DNA of 64,000 nt from Cohaesibacter sp. ES.047 (lineage in GTDB: Bacteria > Pseudomonadota > Alphaproteobacteria > Rhizobiales > Cohaesibacteraceae), in the NCBI RefSeq assembly GCF_900215505.1, contig NZ_LT907844.1, forward strand, positions 3,736,001 to 3,800,000, written 5' to 3'. The notes beneath the pieces are model-generated. The model saw only the letters and a program-made list of their open reading frames with translations, was not told the origin of the DNA and made no database searches. The translations under genes were made by a program, and so were the position numbers. Each line of letters starts with the position of its first letter. Position 1 is the stretch's first letter. This document shows positions 23,233 to 32,888 of the stretch, one piece after another.

Positions 23233-24396
23233 TTATGACGCTGAAGCCATCGGCCCTTCCAGAACACCCGGTCTGGACCATTGGCCTTCAGGACGGATGA
23301 TGCGATAGGGGCTGTCGGTCAGCGAGATTGCATCGTTTGTTGGATGGATTTCATCAAGCATCTCGACAAAATCGATGCCGGAAAAATCAAACTCTGTTGC
23401 GCTGCCCTTCACATTGAAGCCAAAATGCTTCCAGAAATGCAGCAGATCCTTGCGTGCATGGCCGTAAATCCGGCGGAAGCCTTTCGCGCGGCACAGATCA
23501 ACAGACGCCCGCACCAGTTGGAACGCGACGCGGCTGGAACGGTATTCCTTGCGGATCGCGAGACGCTCAAGCTTAGCGAAATCACCAAAGAAACGAAGCC
23601 GCATGCAACCGACCGGCTCGTCGTCGACATAGGCCAGCAGATGGGTCGCGGCAAAGTCATTGCCATCGAATTCCTCTGCGTAGGGGCAGCTTTGTTCGCC
23701 GATATAAACCGCACTGCGGATCGCGGCCACTTTCATCAGATCGGAAATTTCGTGAACGACTGTGATGCCCGTCCGGTGCTGACCCGGCTCATAGCTGTCA
23801 TAGCGAGGGCGAAGTGATTGCACGGTGCGTGAAGACCGAGCCAAGATGAAAAGGTCGGGATGTGCGAACCCGTCAAGTGTGCAGCCTTTGACAAACCCGA
23901 GACGCTGCATGGCGCGCTCGCCATGGTCCGTCGCTGCGCGTGAGATCATATCAACATGCGCGTAGCGTGGAGAGGCAAAATGGTCGAGCATGGTTTCCAT
24001 GCCTGCAGCGAGTATGCCCGGTGTATAGAGCGCCCAGACATAGATCAGAGCAGGCGACTCGCCTTGACAGACCATGCAGTCGAGCGGAGGGTCCTGCAGA
24101 TCAAGCGTGCCATCGAGCAGCCCGCGCCGGCCCTTTTCATTGAGCAGAAGAAACGCATGAAACCCTTCGGGCCGCTTGGCGTTTTGGCGCGAGAAAAGCC
24201 AGATGGAGTCAGGATTGTGGTCGGCGACTTTCAAAATGACCTCGGGACTGGTCAAAGCTCCAATCGCCGCTTCGGCCTGAACGAGAAGTCTGGAGACATT
24301 TGCCAAGTCAACCTGATTTGTCACCTTTACGCGGCTCAATGCTCGCTGCAGCGCCTTCTTATTTACCAAGTCGTCTGATGGTGTTTGTCGGATCAT
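23233..24396 (-). CDS. Tandem GNAT-family acetyltransferase
   Basis: A 387-residue protein with a clear C-terminal GNAT domain. DDEPVGCMRLRFFGDFAKLE, then RLAIRKEYRSSRVAFQLV with the acetyl-CoA loop, and a final GFRRIYGHARKDLLHFW lie at about residues 230-345. The N-terminal half (about 60-200) looks like a second, degenerate GNAT fold, with YVWALYTPGILAAGMETMLD and GERAMQRLGFVKG. ATG 24396 is used because GAGCAGG lies at the right distance; the frame runs on to 24615. It is divergent from a LysR regulator, which probably controls it. The substrate is unknown. Confidence 0.7.
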   Translation of the reverse strand: MIRQTPSDDLVNKKALQRALSRVKVTNQVDLANVSRLLVQAEAAIGALTSPEVILKVADHNPDSIWLFSRQNAKRPEGFHAFLLLNEKGRRGLLDGTLDLQDPPLDCMVCQGESPALIYVWALYTPGILAAGMETMLDHFASPRYAHVDMISRAATDHGERAMQRLGFVKGCTLDGFAHPDLFILARSSRTVQSLRPRYDSYEPGQHRTGITVVHEISDLMKVAAIRSAVYIGEQSCPYAEEFDGNDFAATHLLAYVDDEPVGCMRLRFFGDFAKLERLAIRKEYRSSRVAFQLVRASVDLCRAKGFRRIYGHARKDLLHFWKHFGFNVKGSATEFDFSGIDFVEMLDEIHPTNDAISLTDSPYRIIRPEGQWSRPGVLEGPMASAS

Positions 24397-24493
24397 GTTG
24401 CACATCCTGCTCTGGTTCTGCCAATATGGAAGTATGCTATCGTAGTGCTTGGTGTTTTCGCGTGAGCAAATGTTGATTAGGGGATGTGCATAA

Positions 24494-25516
24494 ATGAATA
24501 ATCCATGGGCAAATATGGATTGGGATCTGGTCCGTGTCTTTCTCACGGTCGCAGAGAAAGGTAGCTTCAAGGGTGCTGCGGATACCATTTCCATGTCCCT
24601 CAACACCATTCGCAAGACGATCGAACGGATGGAGGATCAGTTTGGTTATCCGTTGTTTTTCCGCGAGCCGAACGGGCTGAGGCTGACCGCAGAAGGGCGG
24701 CGGGTTGTTGTCTCTGCCCGGGAAGTCCAGAATTCCATGCACGATCTGTGGCGGGCCGCATCTGCGAGTACCAACACAATGCAAGGGCCGATCCGTGTTG
24801 CCATCACCGAAGGTCTAGGCACCTTCTGGCTCATTCCGCAACTGAGTGAGTTTGTCGAGGATGTCGCCGGGATCAACCGGATCGAATTACAGTGCGCGAT
24901 CAAGTCTGTGGATGTGATGCGTCTGGAGGCGGACATCTCCGTCCAGCTCGAAGAGCCAACCAACCCCGATCTTATCCGGCGTAAGCTTGGTAAGCTGCAT
25001 CTGGTGCCTTGGGCCAGCAAACACTATATCGAGCGTTTCGGCGTGCCCAAGAGCATCGTCGATCTGGCCCAGCATCGCATCGTGGAACAGGATGCCGACC
25101 GGCCGAAGAACTTCGATCTGGCAGAATTGTTCGGTGCGGGGGTGGCCGAGCGCATGGTCGCAATCAAGACCAACTTCTCGTCAGCCCACTATTGGGCGAT
25201 CGCAAAAGGCGTGGGCGTTGGTATGTTGCCCAGCTATGCGCGTCTCATCGGCGGCAATGTCGAGCCTGTCAACATTCCCGGCCTCAGGTTGTCTCTTGAT
25301 ATCTGGATGACGTGCCATCCGGAAGTTCTGAAATCCGCGCGGCACAGACGCTTTGTCGATTGGCTCGCATCCTGCTTCAACGCCAACACATACCCTTGGT
25401 TCCATGATGAGTTTCTACCCCCGGAGCAGATCGAGGAACAACAAGATCCGGTGCGCATGAAAGAATATTTCGACGGTTTCGTCGCCGGGACAAGCCATTT
25501 TGTCAAGTCGGGCTAG
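24494..25516 (+). CDS. LysR-family transcriptional regulator
   Basis: A 340-residue regulator. The helix-turn-helix is at about residues 18-45 (EKGSFKGAADTISMSLNTIR) and the ligand-binding domain runs from about 95 to 290. The C-terminus is about 40 residues longer than usual (FHDEFLPPEQIEEQQDPVRM). AGGGGATG precedes ATG 24494. It is divergent from the tandem-GNAT gene with about 100 bases between starts, the usual LysR layout for regulating a neighbour and itself. Confidence 0.85.
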   Translation: MNNPWANMDWDLVRVFLTVAEKGSFKGAADTISMSLNTIRKTIERMEDQFGYPLFFREPNGLRLTAEGRRVVVSAREVQNSMHDLWRAASASTNTMQGPIRVAITEGLGTFWLIPQLSEFVEDVAGINRIELQCAIKSVDVMRLEADISVQLEEPTNPDLIRRKLGKLHLVPWASKHYIERFGVPKSIVDLAQHRIVEQDADRPKNFDLAELFGAGVAERMVAIKTNFSSAHYWAIAKGVGVGMLPSYARLIGGNVEPVNIPGLRLSLDIWMTCHPEVLKSARHRRFVDWLASCFNANTYPWFHDEFLPPEQIEEQQDPVRMKEYFDGFVAGTSHFVKSG

Positions 25517-25972
25517 GCCAACCTGATAACCCGGGCAACCGATCGAAAGGAGCGCTCCGATCCTGCGCTCCGACTGTTGGCGGGTGTTGGAATTTTTTCT
25601 CTAGTTGCGTTGATAAAAACTTACAATCATTGGTATTTTCTGATGATATATTGAATAATGCAAATATAACAAAGAACAACATGTCGATACAGAAGGGAAA
25701 ATCAGCAAAATGTTCTCTTCATTTTCATCTTTTACAGAGAAAGCAAACGTTTGTTTGGATTTTGTAGTGGCGGCATTATAGAACTATAGTATCAATTTGC
25801 TTGCGAAAATTACAAGTCAGTGATTGAATTTTGTCATCCATTCTACGGCTAATATAGATTATACTGCTATTTTTATAGAATATACTGTTGCGCCCCAGCT
25901 GTGCTGTTGTTGCTGTGAGCTATATCGTTCACACTCTGACAAAATTTGATCCCGCAGGGGAGGGCGGGAACA
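25517..25972. other. AT-rich 456-base upstream region of sugar operon
   Basis: No gene is seen. The stretch 25590-25900 is much more AT-rich than its surroundings and likely carries the promoter and operators of the DeoR-sugar ABC operon. A short dyad at 25549-25571 (GGAGCG/CGCTCC) after the LysR gene could be a weak terminator. A palindrome CAAACGTTTG lies at 25744-25753. Confidence 0.5.
25744..25753. promoter_or_regulatory. Palindrome CAAACGTTTG, candidate operator
   Basis: A perfect 10-base palindrome with a central CG, as in LacI-family operators, about 220 bases before the DeoR gene. The adjacent regulator is DeoR-type, so either an unlinked LacI regulator acts here or the match is chance. 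Confidence 0.25.
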
Positions 25973-26752
25973 ATGGAGACGCAACGGCATCGCACGATCG
26001 TGGAGTTGCTGCAGCAGCAGCCATTCCTGTCGGTACACGAGCTTGTTCGGACCATCGGTGTTTCACCGGCAACGGTGAGGCGGGATATCGACAAACTCGT
26101 CGAAGCTGGCATGGGACAGAAGGTTCATGGGGGGATCGCGGCCATGCCCGTGCCCACGAGCGACCGACCCTCTTTGCCTTTCTTTGAAAATCGTGATCTG
26201 GCGGTCAACGCCAAGAAGGCCATTGCACGCAAAGCCAGCGGCTTGGTTCGGGATGGCAACGCCATTATCATCCATGGCGGATCGACCTGTTTTCACTTCG
26301 GAGTCGAGATCGCACTGCGCAATCTGAGCATCTTTACCCAATCCATGCCGCTTGCAGCCTATCTGTTTGAACACAGCAATTGCCAGTTGCTCGTCGGCGG
26401 AGGTGCGCTTTATCGCGAACCCGGTATCCTGTTCAGTGCAGCCCAGCCGGACGACCAGTTCTACGCGGATCAGTTCTTCGTCGGGGCGCAAGGTGTGAAT
26501 GCGTTTGGGCTTCTGGAAACAAACCCCATGTTGGTGCGCTTGACCCGCGAGATGATCAAACTGGCCACAGAGGTTATCGTTTTGGTGGATAGCCGTAAAT
26601 TCATCGATAGTCCGAGCACGCTTGCTGTGCCTTTTGACCGGATTTCCAAGCTGATTACAGATGACGGCCTGTCCGATAAAGATGCCCGTATGCTCGAAAA
26701 TGAGGGAGTTGACTATTTGGTGGCGGAACAAAATGGAGGATGCGCAGCATGA
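25973..26752 (+). CDS. DeoR-family transcriptional regulator of sugar operon
   Basis: A 259-residue regulator with the DeoR helix-turn-helix (residues about 6-57: IVELLQQQPFLSVHELVRTI and ATVRRDIDKL). A C-terminal sugar-phosphate sensing domain carries the IIHGGSTCFHFG and LVGGGALYR loops. ATG 25973 has GGGAGGGCGGG upstream. Its stop overlaps the start of the ATPase gene (ATGA), so it is the first gene of the operon it probably controls. The effector is likely a phosphorylated sugar. Confidence 0.85.
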   Translation: METQRHRTIVELLQQQPFLSVHELVRTIGVSPATVRRDIDKLVEAGMGQKVHGGIAAMPVPTSDRPSLPFFENRDLAVNAKKAIARKASGLVRDGNAIIIHGGSTCFHFGVEIALRNLSIFTQSMPLAAYLFEHSNCQLLVGGGALYREPGILFSAAQPDDQFYADQFFVGAQGVNAFGLLETNPMLVRLTREMIKLATEVIVLVDSRKFIDSPSTLAVPFDRISKLITDDGLSDKDARMLENEGVDYLVAEQNGGCAA

Positions 26753-28284
26753 ATAACCAGAACAAGCCAATCCTTGAAATGCGCGATATCTCGAAAACGT
26801 TCGGTACGGTGAAAGCCCTGTCCGGTGTTGCCCTGTCCGCTTACGGCGGCGAGGTTCATGCTCTGATGGGGGAGAACGGAGCGGGCAAGTCGACGCTGAT
26901 GAAAATCCTGTCGGGAGCCTATGTTTCGGATCGGGGTGGAGAGGTGCTGGTGGCAGGGACACCGGTGATCACCGGCAACCCCAAGGCTGCCAAGTCTCAG
27001 GGCATCGCGGTGATCTATCAGGAATTATCACTGGCTCCCAATCTGACCGTCGCTGAAAATATCTTTCTGGGCAACGAACGCGCGAACCGTGGTGTGGTCA
27101 ACCGAGCGGCCATGCGCCAGGAAACGCAACCGATACTTGATCGACTTGGCGTCGAGTTTGAACCATCAACGCGTGTCGCCGATCTGTCGCTGGGGGAGCG
27201 CCAGATGGTCGAGATTGCACGGGCTCTGTCCTCGAATGCCCGCATCATCATCATGGACGAGCCGACAACAGCTCTTTCCAACCGGGAAACCGAAAAACTG
27301 TTCGAGGTCATCGAGGCCCTCAAGAAGGACAACATTGCCGTTATCTACATTTCCCATCGCATGGAGGAGGTGTACCGATTGGCAGACCGCTGCTCGGTTC
27401 TGAGAGACGGAAACTATATCGGCACGCTGGACAAAGAGGATATCAATGCCGAGAGGCTGATTTCCATGATGGTCGGGCGCGAGCTGTCAACCTTCTACAA
27501 GAAGGAGCATCACCCCGATGAAACCCTTGGCGAAATCGCCATGTCGGTGGAAGATCTGGGGGACGACAAAAAGGTCAAGCACTGTTCGTTTGTCGTCCAT
27601 CACGGAGAGGTGCTCGGGATTGCCGGGTTGGTTGGATCAGGCCGGACAGAGCTGGCCCGCATGATCTACGGCGCGGACAAGGCGCTGACCGGACGCATCG
27701 AGATCGATGGCAAGAATGCAACGCCAACCAGTCCCAGTCACGCCCTTGATCAGGGCATCGTCTATCTCACTGAGGACCGCAAGAAACTTGGCCTGTTTTT
27801 GGAAATGTCTATTTCAGACAACATCAACATGTGCGTCATGCAAGAGGACGCAGGCGCGATGGGCATGCGCAATTTCAACACCGCGCGCAAGCGAGCTGAC
27901 AAGGCCTTCGATACCCTGTCAATCAAGGCACAGAACCCCACCGTCCTCGTCGGATCCCTGTCCGGTGGCAACCAGCAAAAGGTGCTTCTCGCCCGACTTC
28001 TGGAGGCTCGCCCAAAGGTTATCATTCTTGATGAACCCACCCGCGGCGTGGACGTGGGAGCGAAATCTGAAATCTACCGCCTGATCGACGAATTGGCCGC
28101 CAATGGTCTGGCGATCGTGATGATATCGAGCGAGCTGCCAGAGATCATCGGAGTTGCAGACAGAGTGCTGGTCATGCGAGAGGGCGAGATTGCCGGAGAA
28201 ATGAAGGCAAGCCCGGACGCCCCCATCGCTCAGGAAGCCATCATGCGTCTGGCCACCGGCTCTCTGAAAGCCAAATCAGCATAA
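26749..28284 (+). CDS. Sugar ABC transporter ATPase, RbsA/MglA type (two domains)
   Basis: A 511-residue tandem ATPase. The first domain has GENGAGKST (about 43-51), LSLGERQMVEIAR and IIMDEPTTAL. The second has GLVGSGRTELARMI, LSGGNQQKVLLARLL and VIILDEPTRGVDVG. This is the normal layout of monosaccharide importers, in which the second site is degenerate at Walker A. ATG 26749 overlaps the DeoR stop. It powers the permease and binding protein that follow. Confidence 0.92.
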   Translation: MNNQNKPILEMRDISKTFGTVKALSGVALSAYGGEVHALMGENGAGKSTLMKILSGAYVSDRGGEVLVAGTPVITGNPKAAKSQGIAVIYQELSLAPNLTVAENIFLGNERANRGVVNRAAMRQETQPILDRLGVEFEPSTRVADLSLGERQMVEIARALSSNARIIIMDEPTTALSNRETEKLFEVIEALKKDNIAVIYISHRMEEVYRLADRCSVLRDGNYIGTLDKEDINAERLISMMVGRELSTFYKKEHHPDETLGEIAMSVEDLGDDKKVKHCSFVVHHGEVLGIAGLVGSGRTELARMIYGADKALTGRIEIDGKNATPTSPSHALDQGIVYLTEDRKKLGLFLEMSISDNINMCVMQEDAGAMGMRNFNTARKRADKAFDTLSIKAQNPTVLVGSLSGGNQQKVLLARLLEARPKVIILDEPTRGVDVGAKSEIYRLIDELAANGLAIVMISSELPEIIGVADRVLVMREGEIAGEMKASPDAPIAQEAIMRLATGSLKAKSA

Positions 28285-28318
28285 GACGTGAGCATTGCTT
28301 GGGAAGGAATTGTTACAA

Positions 28319-29296
28319 ATGAGCGTCGCCTCAGATACCGAAAACAAAAAGAAGTCCGCGCAGTTCGGCGGGCTCATCAGGGCGCTGGGCATGTTGCCCG
28401 TTTTGATCCTGTTGGCCATCGGCTTTCACCTGTTATCCGGCAAGTTCCTCGCCGCCGGTAACTTGTCCATTGTCATGCAGCAGGCCTCGATCAACATCGT
28501 GCTGGCTGCGGGCATGACTTATGTGATCCTGACGGGCGGGATCGACCTGTCCGTCGGCTCCATACTGGCGGCCTCCGCGATGGCCGCAGTCGTCATTTCG
28601 CTTGTCCCCGGCATCGGATGGCTGGGGGTGCCAGCCGGTATGGCAATTGGTCTTGTGTTCGGTCTGGCCAACGGCGCATTGGTGGCGCTTTTGAAATTGC
28701 CGCCTTTCATTGTCACGCTCGGATCCCTGACGGCGGTGCGCGGTGTGGCGCGTCTGATGGGGGGCGATACGACAGTTTTCAACTCCGATCTGCCATTCTC
28801 CGTGATCGGCGACGGGACTATCCTGGGCGTTCCGATCCTTGCGATCATCGCCATTCTGGTGATCATCCTGTCATGGTTCATTCTGCGCCGAACCGTGCTG
28901 GGCACTTGGATTTACGCGGTTGGCGGCAACGAGGAGGCCGCCCGACTGACCGGTATCAAGGTGCCGATTGTGCTGCTGTTCGTCTATGGCATGTCGGGGC
29001 TTATGTCCGGCCTTGGCGGCGTGATGTCTGCGGCGCGGCTTTATGCGGCCAACGGATTGCAGCTTGGCCAATCCTATGAGCTTGACGCCATTGCGGCGGT
29101 CATTTTGGGCGGCACCAGCTTTGTCGGTGGTGTCGGCTCAATCACGGGCACGCTGATCGGTGCATTGATCATCGCTGTCCTTTCGAACGGCCTGATCCTA
29201 ACCGGTACATCGGATATCTGGCAGTTCATCATCAAGGGGCTTGTCATTATTGTAGCCGTTGCTCTCGACCGCTTCCGCGGCAAGAGTGCAACTTGA
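28319..29296 (+). CDS. Sugar ABC transporter permease, RbsC type
   Basis: A 325-residue permease with about ten membrane segments. The family motifs are VILTGGIDLSVGS near residue 75 and the cytoplasmic loop AVGGNEEAARLTGIKV near 200, the latter contacting the ATPase. ATG 28319 is preferred for its GGAAGGAA site over a frame that begins at 28295. It works with the ATPase upstream and the binding protein downstream. The sugar is not deducible. Confidence 0.92.
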   Translation: MSVASDTENKKKSAQFGGLIRALGMLPVLILLAIGFHLLSGKFLAAGNLSIVMQQASINIVLAAGMTYVILTGGIDLSVGSILAASAMAAVVISLVPGIGWLGVPAGMAIGLVFGLANGALVALLKLPPFIVTLGSLTAVRGVARLMGGDTTVFNSDLPFSVIGDGTILGVPILAIIAILVIILSWFILRRTVLGTWIYAVGGNEEAARLTGIKVPIVLLFVYGMSGLMSGLGGVMSAARLYAANGLQLGQSYELDAIAAVILGGTSFVGGVGSITGTLIGALIIAVLSNGLILTGTSDIWQFIIKGLVIIVAVALDRFRGKSAT

Positions 29297-29345
29297 CAAC
29301 TGACGGGCTCTTTCAATCCAGCAACTACAAATGGGAGGAAAAAAC

Positions 29346-30293
29346 ATGCGTATTGCATCAAAACTTTTGATCGGAGCAGCCACCGCTCTGGCCATCGTGA
29401 CTGGCGGTGCTCAGGCCGCAGACAAACCGCTCAACAGCATCGGTATTTCTGTCGGACTTCTGGGCAACCCCTTCTTTGTTGCCACCATCAAGGGCATCGA
29501 GGACCGCGCGCGGGAAATCAATCCGGACGTGGAAATCACCTCTGTTTCGGCAGATTATGATCTCAACAAGCAGGTCAGCCAGATTGACAGCTTCATCGCC
29601 AAGGGCGTGGACATCATCATGCTCAACGCAGTCGATGACACGGCCATCGCACCAGCGGTGAACCGCGCCAAGAAGGCTGGCATCACCATCGCTGCCTTCG
29701 ACGTGTCTGCGCCGGGGGCTGATGTCACCGTGATGACTGACAACATCGCAGCCGGGACCAAGGCTTGCCAGTACATTGTTGATGCACTGGATGGCAAAGG
29801 CAATGTCGCGATTATCAAAGGACCGTCCTCATCGTCCCTCAACGACCGCTTCAACGGCTGCTTGGATGTCTTCAATGCAAATGATGGCATCAATGTTGTC
29901 TCCAGCGACCAGAATGGTCTTGCCGCGCGTGAAGGCGGCATGAATGTGATGCAGGGCCTGTTGACCCGCTTCTCCGATCTGGACGCAGTCTTCGGTGCCA
30001 ACGATCCGATGGCTCTGGGCGCACAGCTTGCCGCCAAGCAGCTTGGCCGCACCGAAATCATCATCACCGGTGTTGATGGTGCTCCAGATACCGAAAAAGC
30101 CCTGAAAGACCCGGATGCACTTCTCAAGGCATCTGCCTCTCAGGATCCGTATGTGATGGCTGGTGAAGCGCTCAAAATGGGCTACGACTTCTTCAACGGT
30201 CGCGTGCCCGAGAAGGACACTGTGCTCATCGATCCGGTGCTGATCACTGCAGATAATATCGATGATTACAAAGGCTGGACGTCCCCGCGCTAA
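29346..30293 (+). CDS. Periplasmic sugar-binding protein, RbsB type
   Basis: A 315-residue class I binding protein with a signal peptide ending AQAAD. The Peripla_BP_4 fold shows GISVGLLGNPFFVATIKGIE at the start, the hinge region VDIIMLNAVDDTAI and the ligand-side ITGVDGAPD. ATG 29346 has GGGAGGA upstream. It is the last gene of the operon and is followed by a good terminator. It lacks kinase or isomerase neighbours, so the substrate cannot be named. Confidence 0.92.
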   Translation: MRIASKLLIGAATALAIVTGGAQAADKPLNSIGISVGLLGNPFFVATIKGIEDRAREINPDVEITSVSADYDLNKQVSQIDSFIAKGVDIIMLNAVDDTAIAPAVNRAKKAGITIAAFDVSAPGADVTVMTDNIAAGTKACQYIVDALDGKGNVAIIKGPSSSSLNDRFNGCLDVFNANDGINVVSSDQNGLAAREGGMNVMQGLLTRFSDLDAVFGANDPMALGAQLAAKQLGRTEIIITGVDGAPDTEKALKDPDALLKASASQDPYVMAGEALKMGYDFFNGRVPEKDTVLIDPVLITADNIDDYKGWTSPR

Positions 30294-30345
30294 GGCATGC
30301 GGGAAGAGGAGGGCGTTTCTTCCTCACTAGCACATGAAACACAAA

Positions 30346-30380
30346 GCGTCGGGCTTGAAAGCAAGGCCCGGCGTTTTTAT
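30346..30380 (+). terminator. Rho-independent terminator between sugar operon and DMT gene
   Basis: GCGTCGGGCTTG (30346-30357) pairs with CAAGGCCCGGCG (30362-30373) over a four-base loop, followed by TTTTTATT. It overlaps the last codons of the convergent DMT gene. Confidence 0.8.
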
Positions 30381-31315
30381 TGCCTCGCAGATGCCAGAAG
30401 CGCCCCTGCGCCAATCAGCATGACCCCAAGACACGCGATGAGGTCAGGCCAATCCTCAAACAGCAGGATGCCCCACAGGATCGCAAAGGCGAGATACCCG
30501 TTATCGAACAATCCGATAATCGGAGCCGGTGATGACTGATAGGCGACCGCGACCAAAAAGGTGATGATAGCCAGCAGGCCCCCAAGCCCGATAAGGAGGA
30601 GACCACCATTCCAATCCACACTGGACCATGCGGATAGCAAAAAGCTCGCTTGATGCTCGGGACCGAAATACATCAGCCCTGCGACAGAAACCGCCGCCGT
30701 GCTGGCAATCACCAGATTGAGATTGATGGCAACAACAAGGGCGGGAACCTGTTTGAGGTGGCGTGACGTGATGATGGCTGCAAGCGCGTACAAGAAACCG
30801 GCGAGCAAAGGCAGAATAGCTGCGATGGAAACGTTCTCCAGACCGGGTCGCAGGATCGTCATGACCCCGCAAAGCCCCAGAATGATCGCAAGAATCTCGC
30901 GCCCCCGCATGCGCCGACCGAGCAGGACAGACGACAGAATAGCCATCCAGACCGGCGCGGTATAGTAGCAAGCCGCAGCCAATGAAAAAGACAAGAAGGG
31001 CAGGGAGGCATAATAGCAGCCCCACATCAGAGCAAGGCACATGCTGCGCGCCCAGAGCCAAGGTCGTTTGTGTGCGACTAGGAACGCACGGATAGAGAAA
31101 CCGGACTGGAATGTTTGGCAGGCCAGCAGAAGCGCCATCAAAAGCCCCATCGCCACGAGGGACCGGATGAGAAGCAATTGCCCCAAAGCGAAGCTTTGAT
31201 TGTTGAGCTTCACGAGAGCATCAGACAGCGATAGCAACAACACGGCGCACGTGATGGAAAGAGCACCGAGTCCTTGCTTCAAGGGGTGATCGGATGGGAA
31301 CAATAAGAATGTCAT
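30377..31315 (-). CDS. EamA/DMT-family transporter
   Basis: A 312-residue inner-membrane protein with ten predicted helices in two EamA repeats. The first contains LVKLNNQSFALGQLLLIRSL and the second PAPIIGLFDNGYLAFAILWG. Such proteins export metabolites such as amino acids, nucleosides or S-adenosylmethionine. ATG 31315 is used; the frame extends to a GTG at 31345. It is divergent from a LysR regulator starting at 31385, which likely controls it. Confidence 0.85.
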   Translation of the reverse strand: MTFLLFPSDHPLKQGLGALSITCAVLLLSLSDALVKLNNQSFALGQLLLIRSLVAMGLLMALLLACQTFQSGFSIRAFLVAHKRPWLWARSMCLALMWGCYYASLPFLSFSLAAACYYTAPVWMAILSSVLLGRRMRGREILAIILGLCGVMTILRPGLENVSIAAILPLLAGFLYALAAIITSRHLKQVPALVVAINLNLVIASTAAVSVAGLMYFGPEHQASFLLSAWSSVDWNGGLLLIGLGGLLAIITFLVAVAYQSSPAPIIGLFDNGYLAFAILWGILLFEDWPDLIACLGVMLIGAGALLASARQ

Positions 31316-31384
31316 TTGTGCATGAAAGCATGTAATATATCGCACAAGATAATGAGTATTATGAAAAATACATGATTAATTCGC

Positions 31385-32278
31385 ATGCAAAATGATCAGT
31401 TCCAACTGTCCAGATTGAAGCCTTTTGAGGCTGCCGCACGCTATGAGAGTTTCACGCAGGCAGCTGACGAGCTCGGTCTGACCCAGACCGCCATCAGCCG
31501 TCAGATCAGCCAACTGGAAGCCGAGCTTGGTGTCGCGTTGTTCGAACGTCGGAACCGCGCCGTGTTCCTCACAGACGAGGGGCGACGATTGGGTCAGGTG
31601 ATCACCGAGGCTCTTGCCATGATCAGAGCGGAAGTCGAAACAATCACCGGAACCAATGATCCCGAAACCGTGGTCTTGCGCTGTCAGTTGTGTGAAGCCT
31701 TCTACTGGTTGATGCCCCGTCTTTCGCGTTTTCATGCGAAATACCCGGAAATCCAGCTCCAGATTGTCAGTGCGCTTGAGCCTTTGACCAAGGCACGGGA
31801 ACCATTCGATGTTGCTTTGCAAACGACAGGGCGTGCTTCTGGTTCGGCGCGGCTCCTTTTTACCGCAACAGACGAAATTTTCCCCGTATGTGCTCCCGCG
31901 CTGGTGTCTCAATCGCCGGATGGTGACGCCGAGATAGACATCACGCAGGTGCCGCTCTTGTCCCATCGGGTCGTGCCGCAGGATTGGTTCGATTGGCCTG
32001 AGTGGTTTGCCGCCAACGGACAAGCGCGTCCGTCAGATATTCAGATGATCTATTTTGACAGCTACCCGCTTGTGCTTCAGGCAGCCGTGGCAGGGCAGGG
32101 TGTCGCCCTTGGCTGGGGGCGAACTGTCGAGGCTATGCTGGAAGAGGGAAAGTTGCGCAAGCTCGGAGGCCTTTCTTTGCGCCGACCAAACGAGATTTCC
32201 ATATTCCGCGGCACCAAGCGAACGCGCCATGCCGCGGTTGACCAATTGATTGCGTGGCTTAGATCGGAACTTGCGTGA
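31385..32278 (+). CDS. LysR-family regulator, GcvA-like
   Basis: A 297-residue LysR protein with the helix-turn-helix at about residues 22-48 (FTQAADELGLTQTAISRQIS). The motif ELGVALFERRNRAVFLTDEG and the ligand domain match the GcvA/amino-acid branch. It is divergent from the DMT transporter with under 70 bases between starts, so it probably responds to the exported metabolite. Confidence 0.88.
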   Translation: MQNDQFQLSRLKPFEAAARYESFTQAADELGLTQTAISRQISQLEAELGVALFERRNRAVFLTDEGRRLGQVITEALAMIRAEVETITGTNDPETVVLRCQLCEAFYWLMPRLSRFHAKYPEIQLQIVSALEPLTKAREPFDVALQTTGRASGSARLLFTATDEIFPVCAPALVSQSPDGDAEIDITQVPLLSHRVVPQDWFDWPEWFAANGQARPSDIQMIYFDSYPLVLQAAVAGQGVALGWGRTVEAMLEEGKLRKLGGLSLRRPNEISIFRGTKRTRHAAVDQLIAWLRSELA

Positions 32279-32399
32279 GGCGTTTTTTCTTATTGTTGCC
32301 TGAAGCGTTTGCCAAAGTAACTGTGCAGCCCTTAGGGTGAAGGTCAAAGGGCGTTCAAAATCAAATCGCGACGAATGCAAAGACAATAGGGAGTGAGAT

Positions 32400-32888
32400 A
32401 TGGCCAAGCTAACCGACCTCAACGATACAGATCTTCTGGCGGAATTGTCCGCCCACGAGGAAGACCTTCGGTTCGAAACCTTTTCTGTTGCCGATGCTCA
32501 CGAGGTGGGACGTCGTCTGGTCGCCTTGGCGGAAAAGCGGTCTTTGTCGATCGCGATTGATATTACGTGCGGGGACCATTGCCTGTTTCATATGGCCCTC
32601 AAGGGCACCTCGCCTGACAATGCTCAGTGGATCCTGCGCAAGAGGCGGGTGGTGAACCGGTTTCACCACAGTTCGCTCTTCATGGGTGCGACGTGCCGAT
32701 TGGCCGGGCAGAGCCTTGAGCAGAAATACATGCTGCCGGACAACCAGTTCGCCGCTCACGGCGGAGCCTTTCCGATCCGACTGAAAGACGGTGCGGTGAT
32801 CGGCACGGTGACAGTCTCCGGCCTGCCTCAGATCGAGGATCATGCGCTGGTTGTTGAGGTGTTGCAGGACTATCTCAAGGCTTCTTGA
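32400..32888 (+). CDS. UPF0303 / HbpS-like heme-degrading domain protein
   Basis: A 162-residue soluble protein of the GlcG/HbpS-like superfamily. RRLVALAEKRSLSIAIDITC, the GHxx-type FHMALKGTSPDNAQW and the NRFHHSSLFMG segment are typical of UPF0303. Related HbpS proteins bind heme, but the role of this subgroup is not settled. GGGAGTG precedes the ATG. Its 3' end overlaps the convergent LysR gene by 14 bases. Confidence 0.75.
   Translation: MAKLTDLNDTDLLAELSAHEEDLRFETFSVADAHEVGRRLVALAEKRSLSIAIDITCGDHCLFHMALKGTSPDNAQWILRKRRVVNRFHHSSLFMGATCRLAGQSLEQKYMLPDNQFAAHGGAFPIRLKDGAVIGTVTVSGLPQIEDHALVVEVLQDYLKAS

Noticed and set aside
26063-26962. Minus-strand open frame of 299 codons
   Set aside because: Antisense to the DeoR gene and the start of the ATPase gene; no motif, and composition typical of a shadow frame.
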